From contig JAQSYD010000030.1 of NCBI GenBank assembly GCA_029256325.1, positions 1 to 38,921 on the forward strand: a stretch of DNA of 38,921 bases, written 5' to 3'. This document shows, piece by piece, positions 23,678 through 31,588 of the stretch; position 1 is the first letter of the stretch; the number at the start of each line of letters is the position of its first letter. Both the position numbers and the translations under genes were made by a program. This DNA comes from Clostridia bacterium. Lineage in GTDB: Bacteria; Bacillota; Clostridia; Lutisporales; Lutisporaceae. The notes under the pieces are model-generated. The model searched no databases. It saw only the letters and a list, made by a program, of their open reading frames with translations, and was not told the origin of the DNA.

Positions 23678-24208
23678 ATGCGTATTGTAGTTAGCGGTAA
23701 AAACATAGTTGTTACAGATGCTCTAAAGGACAAGGTGAACAAGAAGCTTTCAAAATTTGAAAAGTTTTTAGGACCAAATTCAGAGGCTCACGCAACTTTA
23801 AGTGTTGAAAAGGGTAGACATATTTTTGAGGTTACAATCCCTTTTAATGGCATCATTTTGAGGGGCGAGGAAGCTACCGATGATATGTACATGTCCATTG
23901 ATAATGTAATAGAAAAGTTAGAGAAACAGGTTCATAAGCAGAAAACAAAACTCGAGAGAAAAATGAAGGATTACAATTTAAGATTTGATACATTGTTTGA
24001 AAATATACCTGATACAGAAGAGGAAGAACTGCAAATAGTAAAAACCAAGAGATTTGCTATGAAGCCTATGCCGGCTGAAGAAGCAGCTATGCAGATGGAG
24101 CTCTTGGGACACAACTTCTTTGTATTCTCAAATTCAGACACTGAAGAAGTCAATGTCATTTACAAACGTAAAGACGGTAACTATGGCTTGATTGAACCAG
24201 AATTTTAA
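23678..24208 (+). CDS. hpf: Long-form ribosome hibernation promoting factor (HPF/RaiA)
   Basis: Dimerises 70S ribosomes into inactive 100S particles in stationary phase. A 176-residue long-form HPF. The N-terminal domain (1-100) starts MRIVVSGKNIVVTDALKDKV and includes KLSKFEKFLG. The conserved ribosome-binding face is rich in Lys/Arg. A linker joins the C-terminal dimerisation domain (about 120-176: VKTKRFAMKPMPAEEAAMQMEL, LGHNFFVFSNSDTEEVNVIYKRKDG). The start at 23678 is preferred: AAGGAG is eight bases upstream, against two for the ATG at 23672. It is a single-gene unit with a SigH-type promoter and its own terminator. Confidence 0.95.
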   Translation: MRIVVSGKNIVVTDALKDKVNKKLSKFEKFLGPNSEAHATLSVEKGRHIFEVTIPFNGIILRGEEATDDMYMSIDNVIEKLEKQVHKQKTKLERKMKDYNLRFDTLFENIPDTEEEELQIVKTKRFAMKPMPAEEAAMQMELLGHNFFVFSNSDTEEVNVIYKRKDGNYGLIEPEF

Positions 24209-24216
24209 AGTCAGAT

Positions 24217-24244
24217 AAACAGCTGAGCAATCAGCTGTTTTTTT
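24217..24244 (+). terminator. Terminator of hpf
   Basis: AAACAGCTGA / TCAGCTGTTT (24217-24226 with 24231-24240), loop GCAA, then a T run to 24244. Confidence 0.93.
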
Positions 24245-24366
24245 GTGCAATTTTTACTTATAATAGTTTTTTATTATATTATTGCCTAGAACATTCTTTA
24301 AAAGGAAGGTGTTTGTTTTTTTTGGTCGAATATATACATCGAATGTGTCCAAATGGGGGGATTTTC

Positions 24367-24999
24367 GTGGAAAATGTAAAAGATAATTTGTCAGAAGAGC
24401 TAAAGGCTCTTATATGCAAACTTTCTGATATAAAGTACTGCAACGTGGTGTGCAGTCCCAGCAATGAAATTGAAGAGATACACGTACTTGCGGGTACTGA
24501 CAGAAATATAAAACAGATGGTTAGAGATATACAATCAGCCATCAGTGCAAGGTTTGGAATCAATATAGATTATAAGGTAATCAGTATCGCGCAGATCAGT
24601 GAAAATGATTTTAAGGATGTCAGATTGCAGCTGCAGGGTATTTCAGTAAAAAATATAGATAATTCTATTGAGGCAATCGTAACCTTGATATATGAAGGTC
24701 AGTTATACGAAGGTAAAACCATAAGAGTGAAGACAAGAAACAATAAGTTCAAGGCTATTGCAGAAGCTACGCTATTGGCTTTGGAGAACTATCTTAAGAT
24801 TGCGCAAACCTTCTATGTGGAAGATATAAGAGCCGTTGCAATTTCAAGTGGAGAACTGTGCACCTGTGTAATTGGATATATTGTTGATGGCAAGGAAGAA
24901 CTGCTGTCCGGGTGCAGCTTGATCAATTCTGATGAAAGCGAAGCCGTTGTTAAAGCGGTACTTTCAGCAGTGAATAGGAAGATCAGTACAATTAGTTAA
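24367..24999 (+). CDS. Conserved-looking two-domain protein of unknown function
   Basis: A 210-residue soluble protein. The GTG at 24367 is chosen because GGGGGG ends six bases upstream; a longer frame from 24313 would add a poorly composed stretch. Residues 1-85 form an alpha/beta unit ending in IEEIHVLAGTDRNIKQMVRD and GINIDYKVISIAQI. This looks like a small ACT/KH-sized fold with a basic helix. Residues 95-205 form a second alpha/beta unit (VTLIYEGQLYEGKTIRVKTR, ATLLALENYL, then VVKAVLSAVNRK). Similar stretches exist in hypothetical proteins of Clostridia and Actinobacteria, but I cannot name the family. No signal or membrane segment. It is a single gene between the hpf terminator and the 25004 element. 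The gap 24245-24366 is A+T-rich with no clear promoter. Confidence 0.75.
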   Translation: MENVKDNLSEELKALICKLSDIKYCNVVCSPSNEIEEIHVLAGTDRNIKQMVRDIQSAISARFGINIDYKVISIAQISENDFKDVRLQLQGISVKNIDNSIEAIVTLIYEGQLYEGKTIRVKTRNNKFKAIAEATLLALENYLKIAQTFYVEDIRAVAISSGELCTCVIGYIVDGKEELLSGCSLINSDESEAVVKAVLSAVNRKISTIS

Positions 25000-25003
25000 T
25001 TTT

Positions 25004-25187
25004 TGGCCGACAAAAATTTCTTAGCGGAGCGGTTGCCTGTCTAATTAGCGGATAGACGGAGCCTTGTATTTAAGGAGGGCATACCGTGAAAAGAATCATT
25101 GGTGTTTTGGTTACAATTGTTTCATTACTTTTGGCAGCTGGAGCTCATAGAAGCTGGATATAAGATTCATGTAAGTTTTGTCGGCCA
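25004..25187. other. 184-bp element bounded by 12-bp inverted repeats
   Basis: TGGCCGACAAAA (25004-25015) and TTTTGTCGGCCA (25176-25187) are exact inverted repeats. Between them are a direct repeat TTAGCGGA (25021-25028 and 25045-25052), a stem-loop (25031-25063; GGTT..CTGTCTA with TAGACGG..AGCC around ATTAGCGGA), and a short ORF with strong ribosome site. No transposase and no clear target duplication (flanks AATTTT and TTATTT) are seen. The right arm ends 23 bases before the HD-GYP start. Confidence 0.6.
25086..25163 (+). CDS. 25-residue hydrophobic peptide, possible leader or signalling peptide
   Basis: GTG start, seven bases behind AAGGAGG (25072-25078), an ideal ribosome site for such a small ORF. 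The product begins MKRIIGVLVTIVSLLLAAGA and ends HRSWI, so it is one basic N-terminus plus a single 15-residue hydrophobic helix and a short polar tail, as in small membrane or signal-like peptides. No cysteine, so it is not an AgrD-type cyclic lactone precursor. It lies within the 12-bp inverted repeats and 47 bases upstream of the membrane HD-GYP gene. Function unknown; a regulatory leader peptide is equally possible. Confidence 0.55.
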   Translation: MKRIIGVLVTIVSLLLAAGAHRSWI

Positions 25188-25209
25188 TTATTTATGAAAG
25201 GTGAATGCG

Positions 25210-26469
25210 ATGTCAAATAAGCTTAAATTATGTTTAACTACAACAATAATGTTGGGAATCACATATTTGATTTATTCCATAAACACTATTTCGATATTAG
25301 ATATTAGGAGTACCATTATTTTTGTGATATTAGCCATAATTGCTGAATCGCTGCTAATACCTACCTCTAGTGAAAGTGCGATATCGGTTGGCTTTGCTAT
25401 TGGATTAGCTGCAGTACTAGTATTAGGCGTACCAGAAGCACCTTGGATTGCAAGTTTAGGGATTATGTTCAGGACGATAAATCTAAATGGAAAACGATTT
25501 CACATACTTAATTTTCCAATTTATAAGACTTTATTCAATGGTGCAAATATTTTATTTTCAGCGGGTATTGCTGGATTAAGTTACAAGTTATTTGGCGGAG
25601 TATCGGGAAGCATAGATTTTAACAACTTGCTTTTGCCTTTAGTGGCATGCATTATTGTATATGTCTTGATCAATGAAACAATTATGTCATGGCTTATGGC
25701 ATCCGTTACCGGAGAATCATTTATAAGCAAATGGCTAAGTAATGTTTTTTGGGCTGCCAGAGATTGTATATTTGTAGCACCCTTAGGCGTGCTCATGGCT
25801 ATTGCATATATGAAATACAACATATTAGGTATATTTTTATTCTTAGGTCCACTATTACTGGCTCGTTACTCCTATAAGCTTTATATTGACATGCGTCGTG
25901 TATATATAGATACAGTTAAGTCTTTGTCTCAGGCAATAGAAATTAAGGATCCCTATACCCAGGGCCATTCCATGCGGGTGGGCGAATATGCTGTTGAATT
26001 AGGAAAAAGAGTGAAGCTGTCTCAGAAGAAGCTGGAGAACCTTAAGATGGCAGCTATTCTGCACGATATCGGCAAAATTGGCATTGAAGAAACTATACTT
26101 AACAAGCCGGGCAAGCTAACAGAGGAAGAGTTTGATAAGATTAAGAATCATCCTGAAAACGGATTCAAGATATTGCAGGATATTGAGTTTCTGAAGGATG
26201 TATCACAAATTATTTTAAGTCATCATGAAAAAATGGATGGTACAGGCTATCCCAACGGAAAGAAGCAGGGAGAAATCAGCAAAGAGGCTGCGATATTAAG
26301 CATAGCCGATGTATATGATGCATTGACCTCGGACAGGCCTTATAGAAAGGCTTTAACAGTAGAACAAGCGATTGCTATCATTAAAGAAGGAAAAGGTCAG
26401 CATTTCGATTCACATTTAGCGGAAGAATTCATCCATATGATCAAGGAACAAAGGAGCGAAGAGCATTGA
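25210..26469 (+). CDS. Membrane HD-GYP cyclic-di-GMP phosphodiesterase
   Basis: A 419-residue inner-membrane protein. Residues 5-220 carry about seven hydrophobic segments (for example IMLGITYLIYSI, STIIFVILAIIAESLLI, LLLPLVACIIVYVLI) with no recognised sensor signature. After a short helix, the HD-GYP domain (about 235-415) has HSMRVGEYAVEL, AAILHDIGKIGI, NHPENGFKIL, SHHEKMDGTGYPNG and DVYDALTSDRPYRKAL: all metal and GYP residues are present, so activity on c-di-GMP is expected. It starts at ATG 25210 with AAAGGTG six bases before it. It is coupled to the DUF5317 gene, and could lower c-di-GMP to favour motility, though the sequence does not prove the link. Confidence 0.93.
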   Translation: MSNKLKLCLTTTIMLGITYLIYSINTISILDIRSTIIFVILAIIAESLLIPTSSESAISVGFAIGLAAVLVLGVPEAPWIASLGIMFRTINLNGKRFHILNFPIYKTLFNGANILFSAGIAGLSYKLFGGVSGSIDFNNLLLPLVACIIVYVLINETIMSWLMASVTGESFISKWLSNVFWAARDCIFVAPLGVLMAIAYMKYNILGIFLFLGPLLLARYSYKLYIDMRRVYIDTVKSLSQAIEIKDPYTQGHSMRVGEYAVELGKRVKLSQKKLENLKMAAILHDIGKIGIEETILNKPGKLTEEEFDKIKNHPENGFKILQDIEFLKDVSQIILSHHEKMDGTGYPNGKKQGEISKEAAILSIADVYDALTSDRPYRKALTVEQAIAIIKEGKGQHFDSHLAEEFIHMIKEQRSEEH

Positions 26470-27023
26470 TAGTTGAAGGTCTCGGAACGTCATTGGTTGT
26501 AGGAAAGCTTAGAAGAGGCAAGTTTTCCAATATGAAGGATGCAGAAATACATAAATGGTATCTGATTGTTAGCGCTTTCCTAATAGAGTTTATTGCAGTT
26601 TTTTTATCCAATAAGGGTTACCAAGTGGTAAGTAATAATATTTTCGCAATACATTTTATTACTTACAGTCTTCTGTTTATAGGTATTTATTTTAATATCA
26701 GCAAGCTTTCCTTTAAGCTGATTATGCTGGGCACATTTTTAAATTTCTTAGTAATTATGCTAAATGGGGGTCAAATGCCGGTGTCCCAGGAAGCTATGAT
26801 AAGTGCAGGGTTGGCTGGAGATCTAAAGGCATTGATAGATGGTGAAGTAATAACCCATGCTGTTATTGCAAAAGATACAGTGCTTAAATTTCTCGGTGAT
26901 ATTTTCATATTGCCCAAGCCTTATCCAAGGCCGAAGGTTTTCAGTATCGGAGATGTCTTTATGGCTGTAGGTGTTTTTATTTATATTCAAGAGATTATGG
27001 TAAAAAAATCATTAAAAGGATAA
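26466..27023 (+). CDS. DUF5317 family membrane protein
   Basis: A 185-residue integral membrane protein. It has four or five hydrophobic segments (WYLIVSAFLIEFIAVFLS, FAIHFITYSLLFIGIYF, LIMLGTFLNFLVIMLNGG, VFMAVGVFIYIQEIMV). A conserved loop, NGGQMPVSQEAM, is typical of DUF5317. The start is TTG (26466), overlapping the HD-GYP stop (TTGATAG); AAGGAG lies nine bases upstream inside that gene. DUF5317 proteins often follow membrane HD-GYP genes in Clostridia, so a shared membrane complex is plausible. Its role is unknown. Its end is followed by a terminator. Confidence 0.88.
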   Translation: MIVEGLGTSLVVGKLRRGKFSNMKDAEIHKWYLIVSAFLIEFIAVFLSNKGYQVVSNNIFAIHFITYSLLFIGIYFNISKLSFKLIMLGTFLNFLVIMLNGGQMPVSQEAMISAGLAGDLKALIDGEVITHAVIAKDTVLKFLGDIFILPKPYPRPKVFSIGDVFMAVGVFIYIQEIMVKKSLKG

Positions 27024-27027
27024 AACT

Positions 27028-27073
27028 AAGGTTTATGACTATATTATTAATAATATTGTTGTAAACCTTTTTT
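27028..27073 (+). terminator. Terminator after DUF5317
   Basis: AAGGTTTA (27028-27035) pairs with TAAACCTT (27062-27069) and ends in a T run to 27073. The loop holds a 16-base A+T palindrome (ATATTATTAATAATAT). Confidence 0.8.
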
Positions 27074-27092
27074 AATTACGTAGGGTCATAGT

Positions 27093-27234
27093 TAACATAG
27101 TGAAGAATATTAGATCCTTCGCAAGCTCAGGATGACAACTTACACTGTTTTTGGTCATACTTAAGATTCAACCTTTACTAAGGGTGACAGCTGATGCTGT
27201 TTCCTCGTCATTCTGAACGTAGTGAAGAATCTTG
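27093..27234. repeat. Intergenic repeat family 1, composite of several units
   Basis: Bases 27112-27137 are a reversed unit (AGATCCTTCGCAAGCTCAGG, then ATGACA). Bases 27207-27234 are a forward unit (GTCATTCTGAAC, GTAGTGAAGAATCTTG). Between them, decayed pieces (ACTAAGGGTGACAG) resemble the 34333 copy. With the terminator it fills most of the 285-base gap between the DUF5317 gene and the small membrane protein gene. Confidence 0.75.
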
Positions 27235-27308
27235 TGAAGTAGTGTATGTTGTGCTAAAATAGTTAGGATAATATTAATATCAACTAGGTTTTATTTGGAG
27301 TGTTTATT

Positions 27309-27668
27309 ATGGAATCAAGAAAATATTTATATATAAATAGATATTTCGCTTTTGCTTTTGTGATGTTTGCCGTTTTATCAGGTGTTTCTGATAATTACGC
27401 TGAAGCAAATGCAACAAGCTCAACAGATGAAAATTTAGCTTATTTCATGAACATCAATCATTTATTTATACAAAACTCTGGCACAATAGCAGCTCAGATT
27501 TTTGCACATAAATATAATGCTTTTAGTGAATATGTTCAAGATATAATCGCAAAGGATGCGGCGGGCAGTGTTTTTGCCTCCATGATGTTCTGCATTCTAT
27601 TTTTTGCTGCAATACATCTTAATAATAAAATAAGACAAAATAATATTTGGAGAAAAGCTGTTTTTTAA
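27309..27668 (+). CDS. Small membrane protein of unknown function
   Basis: A 119-residue protein with two membrane segments, about residues 12-30 (FAFAFVMFAVLSGVS) and 84-101 (ASMMFCILFFAAIHL), joined by a 50-residue extracytoplasmic loop (SSTDENLAYFMNINHLFIQN onward). The first segment could be an uncleaved signal anchor. The C-terminus is basic (NNKIRQNNIWRKAVF). The ATG at 27309 is chosen, since TTGGAG is eight bases upstream; a GTG at 27300 overlaps that site. No family is recognised. Gene context is secA downstream, separated by a repeat. Confidence 0.7.
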   Translation: MESRKYLYINRYFAFAFVMFAVLSGVSDNYAEANATSSTDENLAYFMNINHLFIQNSGTIAAQIFAHKYNAFSEYVQDIIAKDAAGSVFASMMFCILFFAAIHLNNKIRQNNIWRKAVF

Positions 27669-27684
27669 TCTCCTCTTTTCACTG

Positions 27685-27710
27685 GTAGGGGCTGACCCAT
27701 GTGTCTGCCC
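27685..27710. repeat. Intergenic repeat family 2, copy before secA
   Basis: GTAGGGGCTGAC-CCATGT-GTCTGCCC is an imperfect hairpin (GGGC..GAC with GTC..GCCC). A related copy lies at 30294-30319, again directly before a gene (prfB). Confidence 0.6.
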
Positions 27711-27747
27711 GCGATATTATGAGTAAAAATTAAAAGGAGAGATTGAA

Positions 27748-30246
27748 ATGTCATTTTTTGAAAAGATATTTGGTAATCAAAACGATAAAGAAGTAAAAAA
27801 GTTAATGAAAACTGTAGATGAAATAGATGCCCTGGAGCCCTCTATTAAAGTATTAACAGATGAGCAGCTTCAAGGTAAAACACAGGAATTTAGGGAAAGA
27901 CTGGCAAAGGGAGAAACTCTTGATGACATCCTTCCTGAAGCTTTTGCTGTGGTTAGAGAAACAGCGGTCAGAGTAATAGGTCAAAGACACTTTAGAGTAC
28001 AGCTTTTGGCTGGTATCGCATTGCACCAAGGTAGAATCGCAGAGATGAGAACGGGTGAAGGTAAGACCCTAGTGGCTACACTGCCTGTTTACCTTAATGC
28101 GCTTCAAGGCAAGGGTGTTCATCTGATCACGGTAAATGATTATTTAGCAAAATACCACAGTGAGTGGATGGGTAAAATATATAATTTCCTTGGTCTTTCT
28201 GTAGGCTTGATCATTCACGGCATAGAGGGTGTGGATAGACAGAATGCTTATGCTGCTGATATTACCTATGGAACAAACAATGAATTTGGCTTTGATTATT
28301 TAAGAGACAATATGGTTATTTACAAAGAACAAATGGTGCAGAGAGAGCTGAATTTCGCCCTGATAGATGAGGTAGACAGCATACTGATTGACGAAGCCAG
28401 AACACCTTTGATCATCTCCGGCGTGGGAGAAAAGTCTACTCACCTTTACTTTGTAGCAGATAACTTTGTTAAGAACCTGAAAAAGGAAGCAGATTATACA
28501 ATTGATGAAAAAGCGCATACGGTAATTCTTACGGATGATGGTGTTGCCAAGGCAGAGAAATTCTTCAGTATCGAGAACCTTGGAGATGCAGACAATATAG
28601 AAATAAACCATCATATTAACCAAGCTTTAAAAGCTAGGAATTTGATGAAAAAAGATATAGATTACGTGATAAAAGATGGAGAAATTATCATCGTTGACGA
28701 GTTTACCGGACGTCTTATGTTCGGTAGAAGATATAGTGAAGGTTTGCACCAAGCCATAGAGGCAAAGGAAGGTGTAAAGGTAGAGAGAGAATCGCAAACC
28801 CTTGCAACAATAACCTTCCAAAACTATTTTAGAATGTATAACAAGCTGGCAGGTATGACAGGTACTGCAAAGACAGAAGAGGATGAGTTCAAGGCAATAT
28901 ACAACTTGGACGTTGTAGAGATACCAACCAACAATCCTGTGCAGCGTAAGGATTTTCCGGATGCTGTATATAAAAGTGTAAAGGGCAAGTTCAATGCAGT
29001 TGTTGAAGAAATTGTACAGCTTCATCAGAAGGGGCAGCCGGTATTGGTAGGTACTATATCTATAGAAAACTCAGAAATACTAAGTGCCATGCTAAAGAGA
29101 AGAGGCGTTCCTCATGAAGTGCTGAATGCAAAGCAGCATGAGAAGGAAGCACAGATTGTAGCTCTGGCAGGACAACGAGGAGCAGTAACGATATCAACCA
29201 ACATGGCAGGTAGAGGTACAGACATTATGTTGGAAGAAGGAGTTCAGGACTTGGGCGGTCTAATGATTTTAGGTACTGAAAGACATGAGTCCAGACGTAT
29301 TGACAATCAGCTCCGTGGACGTTCAGGCAGACAGGGAGATCCAGGTGCCAGCAGGTTCTATGTATCCCTTGAAGATGACTTAATGAGATTGTTTGGTTCG
29401 GAAAAAATACTAGGTATAGTTGAGTCCTTAGGTATGGACGATGAAATGAATATAGAGCATGCACTGCTTTCAAAATCCATAGAAAATGCGCAAAAGAAAG
29501 TGGAAGGCAGAAACTTTGATATAAGAAAACACGTATTGCAGTATGACAACGTTATGAACAAGCAGAGAGAGGTCATATACAGTCAAAGAAGAAAAGTTCT
29601 TATGGGCGACAGCATCAAGGATAATGTTGTTGAAATGATCAAAGACCTCGTAAGTGATGCAGTTGCTACCTACACTGTAGGCAGTGAATATCCGGAGGAA
29701 TGGGATTTAAAGGGCTTAGGAGATTTTCTCCATACAGTGTTCCTTCCTAGAAACGCTATAAGCCAAGAAAAGCTTTTAAGCTATACAAGGGAAGAGCTTA
29801 TTGATGAATTGACCAATATCGCTTTAAATATTTACGAAAAACAAGAGCAGCAATTTGGAGAAGAGGCTATAAGAGAGCTTGAAAGAGTAATTCTTCTTAA
29901 GGTTGTTGACACCAAGTGGATAGATCATATAGATGCTATGGATCAATTAAGAGAGGGTATCGGTCTACGTGCTTATGGACAGCAGGACCCGGTTCAAGCA
30001 TATCAAATGGAAGGATATGATATGTTCCAACAGTTAATTAATAGTATTAAGGAGGATACAGTAAGATACATCCTTAATGCCAAGGTTGGAAACCTTCCTG
30101 AGAGAGAACAGGTTGCAGAACCCATCACAACCAACCATGAGGATGCAATAAGAACTCCTGTTGTAAAGGAAGACAAAATAGGAAGAAATGATTCCTGTCC
30201 TTGCGGCAGCGGCAAGAAGTACAAAAAATGCTGCGGCGCGGAATAG
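27748..30246 (+). CDS. secA: SecA preprotein translocase ATPase
   Basis: The motor of Sec export, on the inner face of the membrane with SecYEG. 832 residues. NBD1 has Walker [12 protein letters not shown] and Walker [16 protein letters not shown], followed by the preprotein crosslinking region. NBD2 has the [11 protein letters not shown]-like [24 protein letters not shown] and [11 protein letters not shown] motifs. The helical scaffold follows, and the last 20 residues form the zinc SEC-C motif ([13 protein letters not shown]). The length is close to B. subtilis SecA (841). AAAAGGAGAG precedes the ATG. Next gene is prfB, the common Clostridial and Bacillus secA-prfB pair. Confidence 0.97.
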   Translation: MSFFEKIFGNQNDKEVKKLMKTVDEIDALEPSIKVLTDEQLQGKTQEFRERLAKGETLDDILPEAFAVVRETAVRVIGQRHFRVQLLAGIALHQGRIAEMRTGEGKTLVATLPVYLNALQGKGVHLITVNDYLAKYHSEWMGKIYNFLGLSVGLIIHGIEGVDRQNAYAADITYGTNNEFGFDYLRDNMVIYKEQMVQRELNFALIDEVDSILIDEARTPLIISGVGEKSTHLYFVADNFVKNLKKEADYTIDEKAHTVILTDDGVAKAEKFFSIENLGDADNIEINHHINQALKARNLMKKDIDYVIKDGEIIIVDEFTGRLMFGRRYSEGLHQAIEAKEGVKVERESQTLATITFQNYFRMYNKLAGMTGTAKTEEDEFKAIYNLDVVEIPTNNPVQRKDFPDAVYKSVKGKFNAVVEEIVQLHQKGQPVLVGTISIENSEILSAMLKRRGVPHEVLNAKQHEKEAQIVALAGQRGAVTISTNMAGRGTDIMLEEGVQDLGGLMILGTERHESRRIDNQLRGRSGRQGDPGASRFYVSLEDDLMRLFGSEKILGIVESLGMDDEMNIEHALLSKSIENAQKKVEGRNFDIRKHVLQYDNVMNKQREVIYSQRRKVLMGDSIKDNVVEMIKDLVSDAVATYTVGSEYPEEWDLKGLGDFLHTVFLPRNAISQEKLLSYTREELIDELTNIALNIYEKQEQQFGEEAIRELERVILLKVVDTKWIDHIDAMDQLREGIGLRAYGQQDPVQAYQMEGYDMFQQLINSIKEDTVRYILNAKVGNLPEREQVAEPITTNHEDAIRTPVVKEDKIGRNDSCPCGSGKKYKKCCGAE

Positions 30247-30254
30247 TAATGTAA

Positions 30255-30276
30255 TGGATGTTGTCTGCAGCATCCA
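30255..30276. other. Hairpin after secA
   Basis: GGATGTTG pairs with CAGCATCC (30256-30263 and 30268-30275, one G:U) around TCTG. There is no T run, so it is not a typical terminator; it may protect the secA mRNA 3' end or be the edge of a repeat. Confidence 0.5.
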
Positions 30277-30293
30277 CTAAATATAGAAGTAAT

Positions 30294-30319
30294 GTAGGGG
30301 TCGGTTTCCATGCCGACCC
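30294..30319. repeat. Intergenic repeat family 2, copy before prfB
   Basis: GTAGGGGTCGG-TTTCCAT-GCCGACCC, a perfect 7-bp stem (GGGTCGG / CCGACCC) with extra GTAG at the left. It is 23 bases before the prfB start. Confidence 0.6.
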
Positions 30320-30342
30320 TTGTATATATAAGGAGGAATAGT

Positions 30343-31444
30343 ATGCTGGAATTAGAACAATACAAGTATGAGTTAAACAAGCTAGAAGCTACAATTCATG
30401 AGATTGAGGTGTCACTTTGACATAGAAGGCATAAACAATAACATACAAGAGCTGGAGCAGAGCATGCAGCAGGAAGGCTTTTGGAGTGATTCGGACAAGG
30501 CTGCAGTGACATTGAAAAATGTAAAAATCCTTAAGGATAAGCTGGAACGTTTTGAAAGCATAAAAGGAGCTTATGAAGATTTGCATGTGCTAATTGATTT
30601 AGGTGTAGAGGAACAGGATATCTCTATCGCTGAAGAAGTAGCACAATCCCTAAAGTCCTTGTTCCAGGCTGTAGATGAAATGAGAATAGAGACATTGCTG
30701 ATAGGGGAATATGACCACAGCAATGGAATATTATCAATACACTCAGGTGCAGGTGGGGTAGACGCACAGGATTGGGCTGAAATGATACTTCGTATGTATA
30801 CGCGCTGGGCAGAAAAAAAGGGATATTCAGTGACTATTTTAGATATGCTTAAGGACTACGAAGCAGGCATAAAGAGTGCCGCCTTGCTTGTTGAAGGAGA
30901 AAATGCCTATGGCTATCTTAAATCAGAAAAAGGGGTGCACCGTCTGGTTAGACTTTCTCCCTTTGATGCTGCAGGCAAAAGACATACTTCCTTTGCATCT
31001 GTGGATGTAATGCCTGAGTTGGATGACAGTGTAAAGGTTGAAATAAACACAGAAGATTTAAGAATTGATACATACAGGTCAGGAGGCGCCGGTGGGCAGC
31101 ACGTCAATAAGACAGATTCTGCCGTGCGAATAACCCATATCCCTACGGGGGTTGTAGTACAGTGTCAGAATGAACGCTCCCAACATAGCAATAAAGAAAT
31201 GGCTATGAAAATGCTGGGAGCAAAGCTGATGGAAATCAAAGAACAGGAACAAAAAGATAAGATAGAAGATATAAAGGGTGAATATAGAGAAATAGCATGG
31301 GGAAGCCAAATCAGATCCTATGTATTTCACCCATACAGCATGGTGAAGGATCACAGAACCAATGAGGAAACCGGCAATGTAGGGGCAGTCATGGATGGAG
31401 ACTTAGACAGTTTTATTAATGCATATTTAAAGCAAAAAAAATAA
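30343..31444 (+). CDS. prfB: Peptide chain release factor 2, with programmed +1 frameshift
   Basis: RF2 recognises UAA and UGA. The first 25 codons from ATG 30343 (AAGGAGGA upstream) end at CTT-TGA-C (30415-30421). The in-frame TGA is bypassed by a +1 slip on CTT, after which reading continues at GAC 30419 in the long frame. GAGGTG (30406-30411) is the internal Shine-Dalgarno-like stimulator three bases before CTT. The full product is about 366 residues, the normal length. SPF (anticodon-reading tripeptide, in VRLSPFDAAGKRH) and the catalytic GGQ (GGAGGQHVNKTDSAVRITH) are present. The frameshift is the known autoregulation by RF2 level, not an error. It follows secA by 96 bases. Confidence 0.97.
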
Positions 31445-31588
31445 AGTTTGACAGGGAATGGTTTATTGCGCTGTAACTATATAGCGAAATATATCGTTCC
31501 TTGTATTGTTTTCTGGAAATATTTGCGTTAGAATAGTAATAATATAGATGCTCTATTATTAGATTATTCGAAGTTATGGAGGTTTCAC

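Noticed and set aside
25086-25163. AgrD-type cyclic lactone autoinducer precursor
   Set aside because: No cysteine or serine-centred ring motif followed by an acidic tail, and no agrB homologue nearby.
25004-25187. A mobile MITE with target duplication
   Set aside because: The flanking bases (AATTTT and TTATTT) do not match and no second copy is in the window; kept only as an unexplained inverted-repeat element.
28627-29025. Long reading frames antisense to secA, flgL, tex and fliD
   Set aside because: They have no ribosome site, odd composition, and lie opposite strongly conserved genes; they are shadows.
30343-30420. prfB as a frameshifted pseudogene
   Set aside because: The TGA is in the exact CTT-TGA-C context with an upstream GAGGTG stimulator and all domains intact, so it is the programmed RF2 frameshift.
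31447-31475. SigA promoter of the chemoreceptor (TTGACA)
   Set aside because: A good -35 but no convincing TATAAT at 16-18 bases; mentioned in the gene entry but not listed as a site.
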